From positions 1 through 9,669 of the forward strand of contig JAADFS010000085.1 of assembly GCA_013152795.1 (NCBI GenBank): a stretch of DNA of 9,669 nt, read 5' to 3'. A program made the position numbers and the translations under genes. Origin of the DNA: Deferribacteres bacterium. GTDB taxonomy: Bacteria; Nitrospirota; Thermodesulfovibrionia; UBA6902. Positions 1 through 6,305 of the stretch are shown here, piece by piece. Below the pieces are notes generated by a model that saw only the letters and a list, made by a program, of their open reading frames with translations, did no database searches and was not told the origin of the DNA. How positions within the stretch are numbered: position 1 is the stretch's first letter; the number at the start of each line of letters is the position of its first letter.

Positions 1-145
1 GTAGTATGCCTCTTCCTCGGGGGTCATCTCCTCCTCGCCGTAGGCGGCTTCCTCAGCAGCCAATTCAGCCTCTGCATCGGCCAGTCCCTGGTAGTATGCC
101 TCTTCCTCGGGGGTCATCTCCTCCTCGCCGTAGGCGGCTTCCTCA
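1..145. repeat. 90-bp tandem repeat inside the acidic repeat gene
   Basis: Positions 1-55 and 91-145 are identical, giving a 90-bp (30-codon) period. A diverged third unit starts near 193, where the shared stretch encodes EEEAYYQG; its spacing is 102 bp (34 codons). All periods are multiples of three, so the array keeps the reading frame. More units may lie beyond the left edge. Confidence 0.9.
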
Positions 146-258
146 CCGGCTGAAGATTCCCCGTAACCGGCCATGGCGTCTTCATAACCCTGGTAATAGG
201 CCTCTTCTTCCGGGCTTTGACAGTCTTTTTCAGGTTTCCCTTCTGAACCGCAACTCAT
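1..258 (-). CDS. acidic Tyr/Glu-rich repeat protein, partial (3' end beyond left edge)
   Basis: Not a family I recognise. The ATG at 256-258 (minus) follows an AGGAGGG ribosome site with good spacing, and 86 codons are visible before the edge. The first 15 residues hold two Cys (C3 and C13). Then come Glu/Ala/Tyr-rich repeats of the form [S/T]-PEEEAYYQG, a variable Asp/Ala stretch, then GEEAAYGEEEM; two are complete (34 and 30 residues) and a third begins at the edge. The latter two are identical over 55 bp of DNA (1-55 and 91-145), so the array expanded recently. There is no signal peptide or membrane segment, and the product is strongly acidic. It follows the other acidic Tyr-rich gene by 215 bp and shares YQGY with it. 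It could be a substrate for a modifying enzyme, a scaffold, or a low-complexity surface or binding protein. The gene call is firm; the role is unknown. Confidence 0.8.
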   Translation of the reverse strand, partial: MSCGSEGKPEKDCQSPEEEAYYQGYEDAMAGYGESSAGEEAAYGEEEMTPEEEAYYQGLADAEAELAAEEAAYGEEEMTPEEEAYY

Positions 259-365
259 GGTTTCCCTCCTTTCTCACGTGGTTGATTAAGTGTACCTTAG
301 AATCACACCCCCCTTCTTCCTGAATTTGCTGGTGATAATTTTAAAGGCTAAGCCTTTAAATGGCA

Positions 366-429
366 TTGAATAATCGTGGGGCGTGTCCGTTGTTCGTGAC
401 CGTGTAAAAAACAATAAAACGGATACCCC
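366..429 (-). repeat. structured dispersed element, copy 1
   Basis: On the minus strand, 411 to 378 match 6244 to 6277 exactly over 34 bp, and similarity continues on both sides (11 of the next 13 bases downstream; the GGTATCCGT arm and its purine-rich flank upstream). The two arms can pair into a hairpin: GGGG-TATCCGT (429-419) with ACGGACACGCCCC (390-378), with a two-base bulge, one mismatch and a loop of about 28 nt. Inside the loop and right arm is a near-direct repeat, ACGGTCACG / ACGGACACG. No T-tract follows, so it is not an ordinary terminator. It lies 110-170 bp upstream of the acidic repeat gene and points toward it. Confidence 0.85.
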
Positions 430-473
430 TCCTCGATCCTGAACTTGGAACTTCGCACTCTCTTCCTCCACAG

Positions 474-887
474 TCAGCCCTGAATCTCTCCGGAGATATT
501 CCGTATGGTCTCTTCAAGAGAGCCGGCTAACTGCCTGGCTGTATCAAGGGTGTCCCTCAGGTATTCTTCCCATTCCCTGATATATTGTTCCTGTTGTTTT
601 TGTTCCAGGCTGTCAATATACGAAATTGCTTCGTTAAAGTCGTCCAGCGACTGTTCTATTGAGTCGAGGGTTTCCTCATATTCGGAAAGCGCCTGATCAT
701 AGATATACGATAATTCCTGAATATGAGGAGATACGTTATATCCCTGATACTCCTGCGAGTATTCCGGGCTGCTGCCGCAATATACACTCTCCTGCTGCCG
801 GTAATATTCCTCATACGCCCTGATTGAACTGTCAAAATCAGCGGCTATTTTTTCCATGTCCTGAGCTGATAAATCGTTATGGCTCAT
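474..887 (-). CDS. acidic Tyr-rich hypothetical protein, 137 aa
   Basis: Not recognised as a named family. ATG 885-887 (minus) is preceded by GGGGGAGGAG at ideal spacing, only 27 bp after the protease stop, so the two are very probably cotranscribed. The product has no signal peptide or membrane helix, and holds about 13 Tyr and 20 Glu in 137 residues. Residues 24-50 are a Tyr/Gln/Ser-rich segment (AYEEYYRQQ, one Cys, EYQGYN); residues 60-130 have the heptad-like Leu/Ile/Glu pattern of a helical coiled coil. The EYQGY motif resembles the YYQGY of the downstream acidic repeat protein, which suggests a related function. Strong negative charge makes it a plausible partner of the very basic protease tail encoded just upstream. 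It could be a protease inhibitor or chaperone, a structural protein, or an enzyme substrate. The gene is secure; the function is not. Confidence 0.8.
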   Translation of the reverse strand: MSHNDLSAQDMEKIAADFDSSIRAYEEYYRQQESVYCGSSPEYSQEYQGYNVSPHIQELSYIYDQALSEYEETLDSIEQSLDDFNEAISYIDSLEQKQQEQYIREWEEYLRDTLDTARQLAGSLEETIRNISGEIQG

Positions 888-914
888 TTTTCTCCTCCCC
901 CGCCTTTTCGGGAA

Positions 915-2498
915 TTATCCGCACCTGCGTGAAAAAAGCAGGATATACCGTCTGTAAAAAAGCAGGTATCGCCTGTTACGCGTTGAGCGGTACCTGCAGA
1001 GGAAGTATAATGCCATGTAACGGTAGTATGCGCACAGGTAACGGCGCTTGCGTGTCATGAAATAAAGCAGCCTGTAGCGCACGGCGAGCATACGGTACCT
1101 GCGGCAGCGGTCAACAGGTACCCGTACCCTGCAGAGCCTGTCAAAGGCAGCCTTGGCCTGTATAATTCCCGAGCCGGAATGCTGGTCCCATCCGGCGGCT
1201 CCGATGTTTAAGGCGGTATTTTTCAGTGCCTGCTTTATTGCATCCTGTGTAAGTGACGGCTTGCACTGTTTCAGGAGAGCCACCACCCCCGCTGCAACAG
1301 GGCAGGCCGCCGAAGTCCCTGTATCACAATTGAAGTATCCCGTGAAATGGCTTATTGAACAGAAGTCCGGCTTGTGCGGGTCAAGCGCCGCCGGTCCCTG
1401 GCTGCTGTAGCCTATCAGCCTTCCCTGGATGTTGGCGGCTCCCACGGTCATGACACGGGGATGACCATTTGCCCCCCATTGGCCTGGGCCTGTATCGCTT
1501 CCGCATCTTCCGCTCGGACAGCCTTCGCCGCAGTTTCCCGCGGCAAAAAGCACTATAATCCCTTCGTTGATCGCCTCAACAACCTTGCGCGTGAACGGAT
1601 GGTCCGGGTTAGTCGCATATGCGGGGTCCCAGCTTTTCTGGTATATACCCCAGCTATTGGAAAGGATGTGCGGTGTTCCGTTTGCCCGGTATTGGTTTAT
1701 GGCCCACTGAAAGCCAGCAAGCGCATTGGAGATGGTGTTGCCGTTTGAAATCCTGATGTCGTAAATCTGCGCCAGCGGCGCCATGCCGAGGGCGTCGGTG
1801 GCGGTCATGTTGCCGTGCCAGCCCCATGCTGCGCCGGTTGTGCCCCAGTCATTGGCCGGCCAGCCCCCGATAACACGGCTGACCAGTTTGCCGGGCCATT
1901 TCGGATGATCCGTGTCATTCCGGCTGATGGGACGGCCTGCCGCGGTTATTCCGCCGTCCACGATGCCGATGACAATGCCCTGTCCTCTGCGGCCCCCTGC
2001 CCATATCTTATCAACACCAAGGTATCTTGCAACGTCCTGTATGCTCCCTTTTGAGCATGACGCGGTCCCCTGATCACAATCGCACGGTGGAATGGGACAG
2101 TTACCGGTTGACATGCCTGATTCGACAAAGGTTTCCAGTTCCGGTTGCATTCCAAAAGGCGCAATTTCCGTATCGTCCCATACCCTGACAACATTCTCCC
2201 TGGATTCGAGTTCCTTTCTCTTTTTCCTGTCGATTTTGCCGCGTACAGTAACAATCTCCTGCTGCGATGCCTCAAGCTCCATTGCGAGTTTTGTATCTGA
2301 AACCGCACCCGGAACCGGCTCGTAACCGGTGTCAAGCTGAAAACCGGTTGCGCTCAACCCCTCCGCGATGCTGAAGTTCTGAGCCGCGGCCTGCCCCTTA
2401 GGCACCCGCAGGTCCACGAGTACCTTTATCATATCTTCATCACCGGGGGCCTCAGACATGGTGGATTCGCCGGGCTTCTTTTTTTTCTTCTCTGCCAT
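915..2498 (-). CDS. subtilisin-like serine peptidase (S8) with Arg/Tyr-rich tail
   Basis: A serine endopeptidase of the subtilase fold, 527 aa. The start is ATG 2498, because AAAGGAGGTG (2505-2514) sits just upstream of it and overlaps the possible GTG at 2507. Residues 23-115 resemble an I9-type prodomain (VLVDLRVP..., then IVTVRGKIDRKKRKEL...VVRVWDD). Next is a Cys-rich linker (CPIPPCDCD). The catalytic domain shows Asp181 (GIVDGG), His228 (GWHGN), oxyanion Asn322 (AAGN) and Ser396 (GTSAACP), so it should be active. The N-terminus is Lys-rich with no signal peptide, so it is cytoplasmic or exported by another route. From about residue 455 a tail of 73 residues contains about 21 Arg and 12 Tyr and one acidic residue, with three imperfect RRY...YR/YF repeats. 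It heads a leftward operon with the two acidic Tyr-rich genes. The substrate is unknown; processing of those proteins is inference. Confidence 0.92.
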   Translation of the reverse strand: MAEKKKKKPGESTMSEAPGDEDMIKVLVDLRVPKGQAAAQNFSIAEGLSATGFQLDTGYEPVPGAVSDTKLAMELEASQQEIVTVRGKIDRKKRKELESRENVVRVWDDTEIAPFGMQPELETFVESGMSTGNCPIPPCDCDQGTASCSKGSIQDVARYLGVDKIWAGGRRGQGIVIGIVDGGITAAGRPISRNDTDHPKWPGKLVSRVIGGWPANDWGTTGAAWGWHGNMTATDALGMAPLAQIYDIRISNGNTISNALAGFQWAINQYRANGTPHILSNSWGIYQKSWDPAYATNPDHPFTRKVVEAINEGIIVLFAAGNCGEGCPSGRCGSDTGPGQWGANGHPRVMTVGAANIQGRLIGYSSQGPAALDPHKPDFCSISHFTGYFNCDTGTSAACPVAAGVVALLKQCKPSLTQDAIKQALKNTALNIGAAGWDQHSGSGIIQAKAAFDRLCRVRVPVDRCRRYRMLAVRYRLLYFMTRKRRYLCAYYRYMALYFLCRYRSTRNRRYLLFYRRYILLFSRRCG

Positions 2499-2980
2499 TG
2501 ACAACACCTCCTTTTCTGATATCCGGAATCAGTACTGCAAATTGTATAAAAGTATCGCCGTCAGGACGGGGTCTCCCCCCTTTATTATGCGACAGTAGGT
2601 TTAACGGTTAATCTGACCTGTTTGCTGTAAATCCTGATTGAGGTAACAGAATATAGTCCCTTACTATAAATTGTATCATCACTGTCAAGGGCAGAATTCG
2701 ACATCCGCCGGAAAAATGAAAACGGTGTGACTCTTGCCTGGTAAAATTGAAACATCCCCTGAGTTTTCCGTAGCCACCTCGTCTGATGGAGGTTGTATTT
2801 AAATATCATTAATCTTAAATCTTACGGCGTGTCAAATAAAAAATATTGCTAAGGCGATAAAACATGTTAATAATCTTTAAATGTTGTATAAACGGGCAAG
2901 CCAGTCTCCCGTAAAAGTCCGCCGGACATGATAGGGGCGGCAACAGGTAAAAAATATGTGGAAATATTGATATACAATTA
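2499..2980. other. non-coding spacer between divergent gene sets
   Basis: AT-rich DNA without a credible gene; the one ORF of 74 codons on the minus strand (2585-2809) has no ribosome site. Present are a perfect inverted repeat TATAGT-N5-ACTATA (2653-2669), a TTGACA hexamer on the minus strand (2683-2688) with no well-spaced -10 box, and small GC hairpins near 2558-2580 and 2894-2928. The leftward operon promoter must lie here, but I cannot place it convincingly. Confidence 0.5.
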
Positions 2981-2988
2981 AGTATAAT
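2967..2988 (+). promoter_or_regulatory. possible promoter (TATAAT) for the leader and radical SAM gene
   Basis: A perfect TATAAT at 2983-2988 would start transcription near 2995, just before the folded leader. The upstream TTGATA (2967-2972) is only 10 bp away, too close for a classical sigma-70 pair, and the hexamer at 17 bp is poor. So this is a -10 match only. Confidence 0.35.
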
Positions 2989-3005
2989 TAAGGGTAGGTT
3001 ACTTT

Positions 3006-3080
3006 AACCCTGTCAAATTCCCCTTTGAGCAGACTGTACCGCGGTTAGTGCGGGCATTCCGCAAGGGGTCACAGGTCATT
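3006..3080 (+). ncRNA. structured 5' leader, possible riboswitch or attenuator
   Basis: Nested complementarity is visible: CCTGT (3009-3013) with ACAGG (3071-3075), enclosing CCCCTT (3020-3025) with AAGGGG (3063-3068). Inside, GCGG (3050-3053) can pair with CCGC on either side (3039-3042 or 3059-3062), so two inner folds compete. An intrinsic terminator follows within 10 nt and the gene's ribosome site 33 bp after that. This is the layout of a transcriptional attenuator. I could not match it to cobalamin, TPP, SAM, glycine, c-di-GMP or fluoride consensus elements. It could also be a small RNA with its own terminator. Confidence 0.45.
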
Positions 3081-3081
3081 A

Positions 3082-3127
3082 AGGCCCGATTGATCGGCAA
3101 TACTGCTGATCGGTCGGGCTTTTTTTA
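3082..3127 (+). terminator. strong intrinsic terminator upstream of radical SAM gene 1
   Basis: GCCCGATTGATCGGCA (3084-3099) pairs over all 16 positions, allowing G-T wobbles, with the arm at 3104-3119. The loop is 4 nt (ATAC) and seven T follow (3120-3126). The T-tract is on the plus strand only. It lies between a probable promoter and the gene, so it either ends a small RNA or is the off-state hairpin of a regulated leader. Confidence 0.88.
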
Positions 3128-3177
3128 TGCTGTGCCGGCAGGGCACGTGTAACCGATCCGAACCAAGGAGGTTTGTC

Positions 3178-3201
3178 ATGAATGCTTTGCTTTTGACCTG
3201 A
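3178..3201 (+). other. likely original start region of radical SAM gene 1: ribosome site, ATG and 7-codon reading frame
   Basis: AAGGAGG (3165-3171) is ideally placed for ATG 3178, but that frame reads MNALLLT and stops at 3199-3201. One extra T in the TTTT run at 3191-3194 would join it to the long frame as MNALLFDLKLMEGGHYPL. This aligns with the paralogue's N-terminus (MNIFDRKLKENGLYPL). It is either a real frameshift, a base missing from the read or assembly, or a short regulatory or slippage-dependent leader frame. Confidence 0.7.
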
Positions 3202-3203
3202 AG

Positions 3204-4154
3204 TTGATGGAGGGCGGTCATTATCCCCTGAGAGCCAAGGAGATCAGCACCCTTGTAGTGAACCTGGGCAACAGGTGCAATCTCCGGTGCAGCCACTGCT
3301 TTGTGGAGGCGTCGCCCGAGAGGACGGAAGAGATGTCCCTGGAGACTGTGAACAAGGTGCTTGATGTCCTGAGGGAAAATCCTGAAATCACACTGCTTGA
3401 GGTGATGGGTGGAGCGCCTGAATTAAGCCCGCATTTCAGGTATATCGTAAAGTCCGCCCTTGAGCTGGGCAAGGACGTCAAGGTTCCTTCCAACCTGGCG
3501 GTATATTTTGAACCGGGCATGGAAGATATCCCGCGGTTTCTTGCAGAAAACCAGGTCAAGATTCTCGCCTCCCTGCCCCATTACACAGAGGAGGTTGTGG
3601 ACAGGCAGCGTGGACAGGGGACCTACAAAAAGGCAGTCGCTGCATTGAAGATGCTGAATGAGCTCGGCTACGGGCGCGAGGGAACGGCCCTTGAACTGGA
3701 CATACTGTTCAACCCCGCGGGGACGTCTCTGGCCCCGGACCAGCAGATGCTGGAGAAGGCTTTCAAGGACAACCTCATGCAGATGCATGGTATAACCTTC
3801 AATCATCTCTATGCCCTCACCAACATTCCTGCAGGCCGCCTGGGGAAATCACTATCCCGTGAGGAAAAAGATGCGTATATGAGAGAACTCCGGGAGAAAT
3901 ACAATCCTGAAACGGTTAAAACCCTGATGTGTTCATACCTGATCAGCGTTTCACCCGAGGGGAGGCTCTTTGACTGTGATTGCGCCCAGATGCTGGGGGT
4001 GCCGCTGAAAAACGGGGACTTGAGCATAGATGAATTCGACTACGGGATGCTGAGCAGGCGCGAGATAGCGACAACGCAGCAGTGTTTTACGTGCACGGTT
4101 GGAATAGGGCAGAGCTGCGGGGATGTCCCGGAACTTGAACACAGTGTTGCATAA
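3204..4154 (+). CDS. radical SAM/Cys-rich (ArsS-like) protein 1, 5' end apparently frameshifted
   Basis: A member of the radical SAM/Cys-rich family that includes ArsS of arsenosugar biosynthesis. Counting from TTG 3204, the 4Fe-4S cluster motif is C25-x3-C29-x2-C32, GGAPE at 69-73 is the SAM-binding GGE-like motif, and the C-terminal Cys-rich domain has C243, C258, C260, C294, C297 and C305. The length of 316 aa is near normal. The open frame has only a TTG start without a good ribosome site; homology to the paralogue extends 5' of it (FAFDLKL), out of frame with the well-placed ATG 3178. ArsS is recalled to carry SLPCY where this protein has SLPHY, so the substrate may differ. It is followed at 37 bp by the binding-protein gene, consistent with one operon. 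The family is confident; the reaction is unknown and the true translation start is doubtful. Confidence 0.85.
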   Translation: MMEGGHYPLRAKEISTLVVNLGNRCNLRCSHCFVEASPERTEEMSLETVNKVLDVLRENPEITLLEVMGGAPELSPHFRYIVKSALELGKDVKVPSNLAVYFEPGMEDIPRFLAENQVKILASLPHYTEEVVDRQRGQGTYKKAVAALKMLNELGYGREGTALELDILFNPAGTSLAPDQQMLEKAFKDNLMQMHGITFNHLYALTNIPAGRLGKSLSREEKDAYMRELREKYNPETVKTLMCSYLISVSPEGRLFDCDCAQMLGVPLKNGDLSIDEFDYGMLSRREIATTQQCFTCTVGIGQSCGDVPELEHSVA

Positions 4155-4191
4155 TTTTTATACCACTGTAAGGTAAAGAGAGGAGGATTTT

Positions 4192-5295
4192 ATGAAACGG
4201 ACTGGAAAGAAATTGACCGGCATAATCGCCGCGGCAGTAATCATTCTATCAGGGCTTATAGTCTCAGGCTGTGAGAAGGCAGGCCCGAAAGAGACGTTCA
4301 AGATAGGGGTGAGTGCCCCGCTTACGGGAAACGTCGGATTTGTCGGGGTGGGGATGAAAAACGCGATGCTCCTGGCAAAGGACAGGCTCGGGGATACGAA
4401 ATACAATTATGAGTTCATATTCGAGGACAGCCAGTTTGACCCCAAGGTGGCGGCAGGCGCGGCCCACAAACTTATCAGCATTGACAAGGTTGACGCCATT
4501 GTATCCGTCGGCCACGGCGGGCCCATCATCTCCCCCCTTGCGACAAAAAACGATATAATCCATTTTTCGATCTCGATTCAGCCGTGGCTGGCGGAAGGTG
4601 ACAATAATTTCCTTCACTGGGCTCCGTCAAAGGAACTGAACAGGGTTCTTGTAGAGGAGCTTCAGAGAAGGGGTATCAAGAGAGTCGGCGTTTTCAGGAC
4701 GGTATCCTTTGAGGGCTGGGCGGTATACATGGATGATTTCAACAAGAGGCGCAGAAGCGCGGGCATAAAGCTGGTAAGCGACCAGACCTTCCAGGACGGT
4801 ACAAAGGACTTCCGGGAGTTAATCCTCAAGGCAAAAAAGACCAACCCCGATATTTACCTGCTCCTGGCACAGACCCCTGAGCTGGAGATACTGGCAAAGC
4901 AGATAAAAGAGGCGGGTATCGACACGCCTATGACGTCCATTGAATCATTTGAGGCCACAAAGGAGACGGATCTGTTCGAGGGGTACTGGTATGTAAGCGC
5001 CATGTCGCCTACCAGTGACTTTACGGATGCCTACAAGCAGAAATACCATGACAAGCCCCCTGTGGCTGCAGCCAATGCATATGACATAGTCAATCTTATC
5101 GTCACCGCCGTGGAAAAGGCGGGGGCCGGGTTGCCGGGGAAGCCGCCCACTGCCGAGATTTCAAAGGAACTGAGGAAGATAAAGAACTTTCCCGGTGCAC
5201 TGGGTAACCTGGTTGTCGGCGACGACGGCATAGTGTTGTCCGGCGTGCAGTTGAAGATGATTAAAAACGGCGAGCATGTTGTAATGGGTGAGTGA
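4192..5295 (+). CDS. ABC transporter substrate-binding lipoprotein, LivK/branched-chain amino acid type
   Basis: A periplasmic ligand-binding protein of the type-1 fold (Peripla_BP_6 group), 367 aa. A strong AGGAGG precedes ATG 4192. Residues 1-26 are a lipoprotein signal: basic start, hydrophobic core, then the VSGC lipobox, so Cys27 should be lipidated. The mature domain opens with KIGVSAPLTGNVGFVGVGM and continues with FEDSQFDPKVAAGAAHKLI, VDAIVSVGHG and ANAYDIVNLIVTAVEKAG, all typical of LivK-like proteins. This fold binds branched-chain amino acids, amides, urea, aromatic acids and others, so the ligand cannot be read from sequence. It lies 37 bp after radical SAM gene 1 and 15 bp before the permease. 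No LivH permease or LivF/LivG ATPase gene is in the window. Confidence 0.92.
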   Translation: MKRTGKKLTGIIAAAVIILSGLIVSGCEKAGPKETFKIGVSAPLTGNVGFVGVGMKNAMLLAKDRLGDTKYNYEFIFEDSQFDPKVAAGAAHKLISIDKVDAIVSVGHGGPIISPLATKNDIIHFSISIQPWLAEGDNNFLHWAPSKELNRVLVEELQRRGIKRVGVFRTVSFEGWAVYMDDFNKRRRSAGIKLVSDQTFQDGTKDFRELILKAKKTNPDIYLLLAQTPELEILAKQIKEAGIDTPMTSIESFEATKETDLFEGYWYVSAMSPTSDFTDAYKQKYHDKPPVAAANAYDIVNLIVTAVEKAGAGLPGKPPTAEISKELRKIKNFPGALGNLVVGDDGIVLSGVQLKMIKNGEHVVMGE

Positions 5296-5310
5296 GCGGG
5301 CGTTTTTATT

Positions 5311-6177
5311 ATGGGCTACCTGATTCACATTGCGATCTTATTCGCCATTTACTCGATTCTCGGCCTGAGCCTGAACCTCATAGTGGGTTACACAGGCCTT
5401 TTTTCCATGACCCATGCGGTCTTTTACGGGATCGGCGCTTACACCACCGCGCTGCTTCTGACAGTAAGGGGAATGGACTTTTTTGTTTCGGTGGCCGTGG
5501 GGGTAATGATCGCGGTTATTATAAGCCTGGTTTCCGGGATAGTGTTAAGCAGGTTCAGCGATGACTATTATGCCATTGTGTCACTGGGCTTCGGCGTGAT
5601 CGTGTATGCGGTGTTTCTGAACTGGCAGGAACTGACAAGGGGGCCATTCGGAATCCCGGGGATCGGGAGGCCGTCTGTGATGAACTTTGTTTTTTCATCG
5701 GGCGAGAGCTTTCTCATACTGTCTCTATCAGCCCTCGGGCTTGTGTTTCTTGCATCCCGCTTTATCGTCAGGTCCTCCTTCGGCAGGGTGCTGAAGGCGA
5801 TCAGGGAGGATGAAAAGGCCATAAGGGTTTTCGGATACAATACCACATACTACAAGCTCGCAATCTTTGTGATGGTCGCCATGATGGCGGCTGTCGCCGG
5901 CTCCCTGTATGCTTCATACCTGACGTTTATCGGCCCGTCGATATTCATGCTTAGGGAGTCGATCTTCATACTCGCGATTATCATCCTGGGCGGTCTTGGA
6001 AGCCTCGGCGGCTCCATCGTCGGTGCCCTGTTCATGATACTGCTTCCAGAGGTTCTCAGGTTCGTGGGCCTGCCGTCCAGCATTGCGGCCCAGATGCGCC
6101 AGGTTATCTACGGGGTCATACTGATCGTGCTGATGCTTTACAGGCCGCAGGGCCTGATCGGCAAATACAGGATGTAA
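5311..6177 (+). CDS. livM: ABC transporter permease, LivM type
   Basis: An inner-membrane permease of the high-affinity branched-chain amino acid class, 288 aa with about eight hydrophobic segments. Family hallmarks visible are LNLIVGYTGLFSMTHAVFYGIGAY (19 onward), TRGPFGIPGI (109-118), the cytoplasmic ATPase-contact loop FGRVLKAIREDEKAIRVFGY (157-176), ILGGLGSLGGSIVGA (225-239) and YRPQGLIG (277-284). The gene begins 15 bp after the binding protein with only a weak ribosome site, suggesting translational coupling. The usual partner LivH and the two ATPases are absent here, so they must be encoded elsewhere if the importer works. The symbol reflects the family only, not a proven leucine substrate. 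Confidence 0.9.
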   Translation: MGYLIHIAILFAIYSILGLSLNLIVGYTGLFSMTHAVFYGIGAYTTALLLTVRGMDFFVSVAVGVMIAVIISLVSGIVLSRFSDDYYAIVSLGFGVIVYAVFLNWQELTRGPFGIPGIGRPSVMNFVFSSGESFLILSLSALGLVFLASRFIVRSSFGRVLKAIREDEKAIRVFGYNTTYYKLAIFVMVAMMAAVAGSLYASYLTFIGPSIFMLRESIFILAIIILGGLGSLGGSIVGALFMILLPEVLRFVGLPSSIAAQMRQVIYGVILIVLMLYRPQGLIGKYRM

Positions 6178-6221
6178 TATCTTCAACCCAAGAGAGTTCA
6201 GAATTCAGAGTGCTGAGTTGA

Positions 6222-6289
6222 GGGGTGTATCCGTCTTTACTGCTTTTTTACACGGTCACGAACAACGGACACGCCCCCCGATTATTTAA
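6222..6289 (+). repeat. structured dispersed element, copy 2 (hairpin upstream of radical SAM gene 2)
   Basis: GGGGTGTATCCGT (6222-6234) pairs with ACGGACACGCCCC (6265-6277) over 13 positions with one mismatch and one G-T wobble; the loop is 30 nt. Positions 6244-6277 are identical to 411-378 on the minus strand, and CGATTATT after the right arm is also shared. The flank at 6192-6221 (AGAGAGTTCAG-like, purine-rich) is a degenerate version of the flank of copy 1. It ends 16 bp before the start codon of radical SAM gene 2. It may be a mobile hairpin element, a cis-regulator, or both. Confidence 0.85.
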
Positions 6290-6305
6290 CAGGGAGGATT
6301 ATTCC

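Noticed and set aside
6..323. 105-codon plus-strand ORF rich in Pro and Arg
   Set aside because: It is the complement of the Glu/Tyr repeat; the minus frame has the ribosome site and a coherent protein repeat.
2683..2688. TTGACA on the minus strand as promoter of the protease operon
   Set aside because: The best TATAGT-like -10 lies only 14 bp downstream, and the start codon is nearly 190 bp away; too weak to annotate.
2585..2809. 74-codon ORF on the minus strand in the large spacer
   Set aside because: No ribosome site, no recognisable domain, and composition like the surrounding non-coding DNA.
2890..2930. Cobalamin-riboswitch-like stretch (CAAGCCAG followed by CCCG)
   Set aside because: It lacks the upstream conserved core elements, and the preceding 70 bp are plain AT-rich sequence.
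3030..3062. Similarity to a T-box motif (GTACCGCGG)
   Set aside because: No specifier stem or antiterminator pairing with the downstream terminator is visible, and the downstream gene is not a usual T-box target.
3199..3201. TGA at the end of the 7-codon frame as a selenocysteine codon
   Set aside because: The same frame meets another TGA three bases later and does not continue into the homologous protein.
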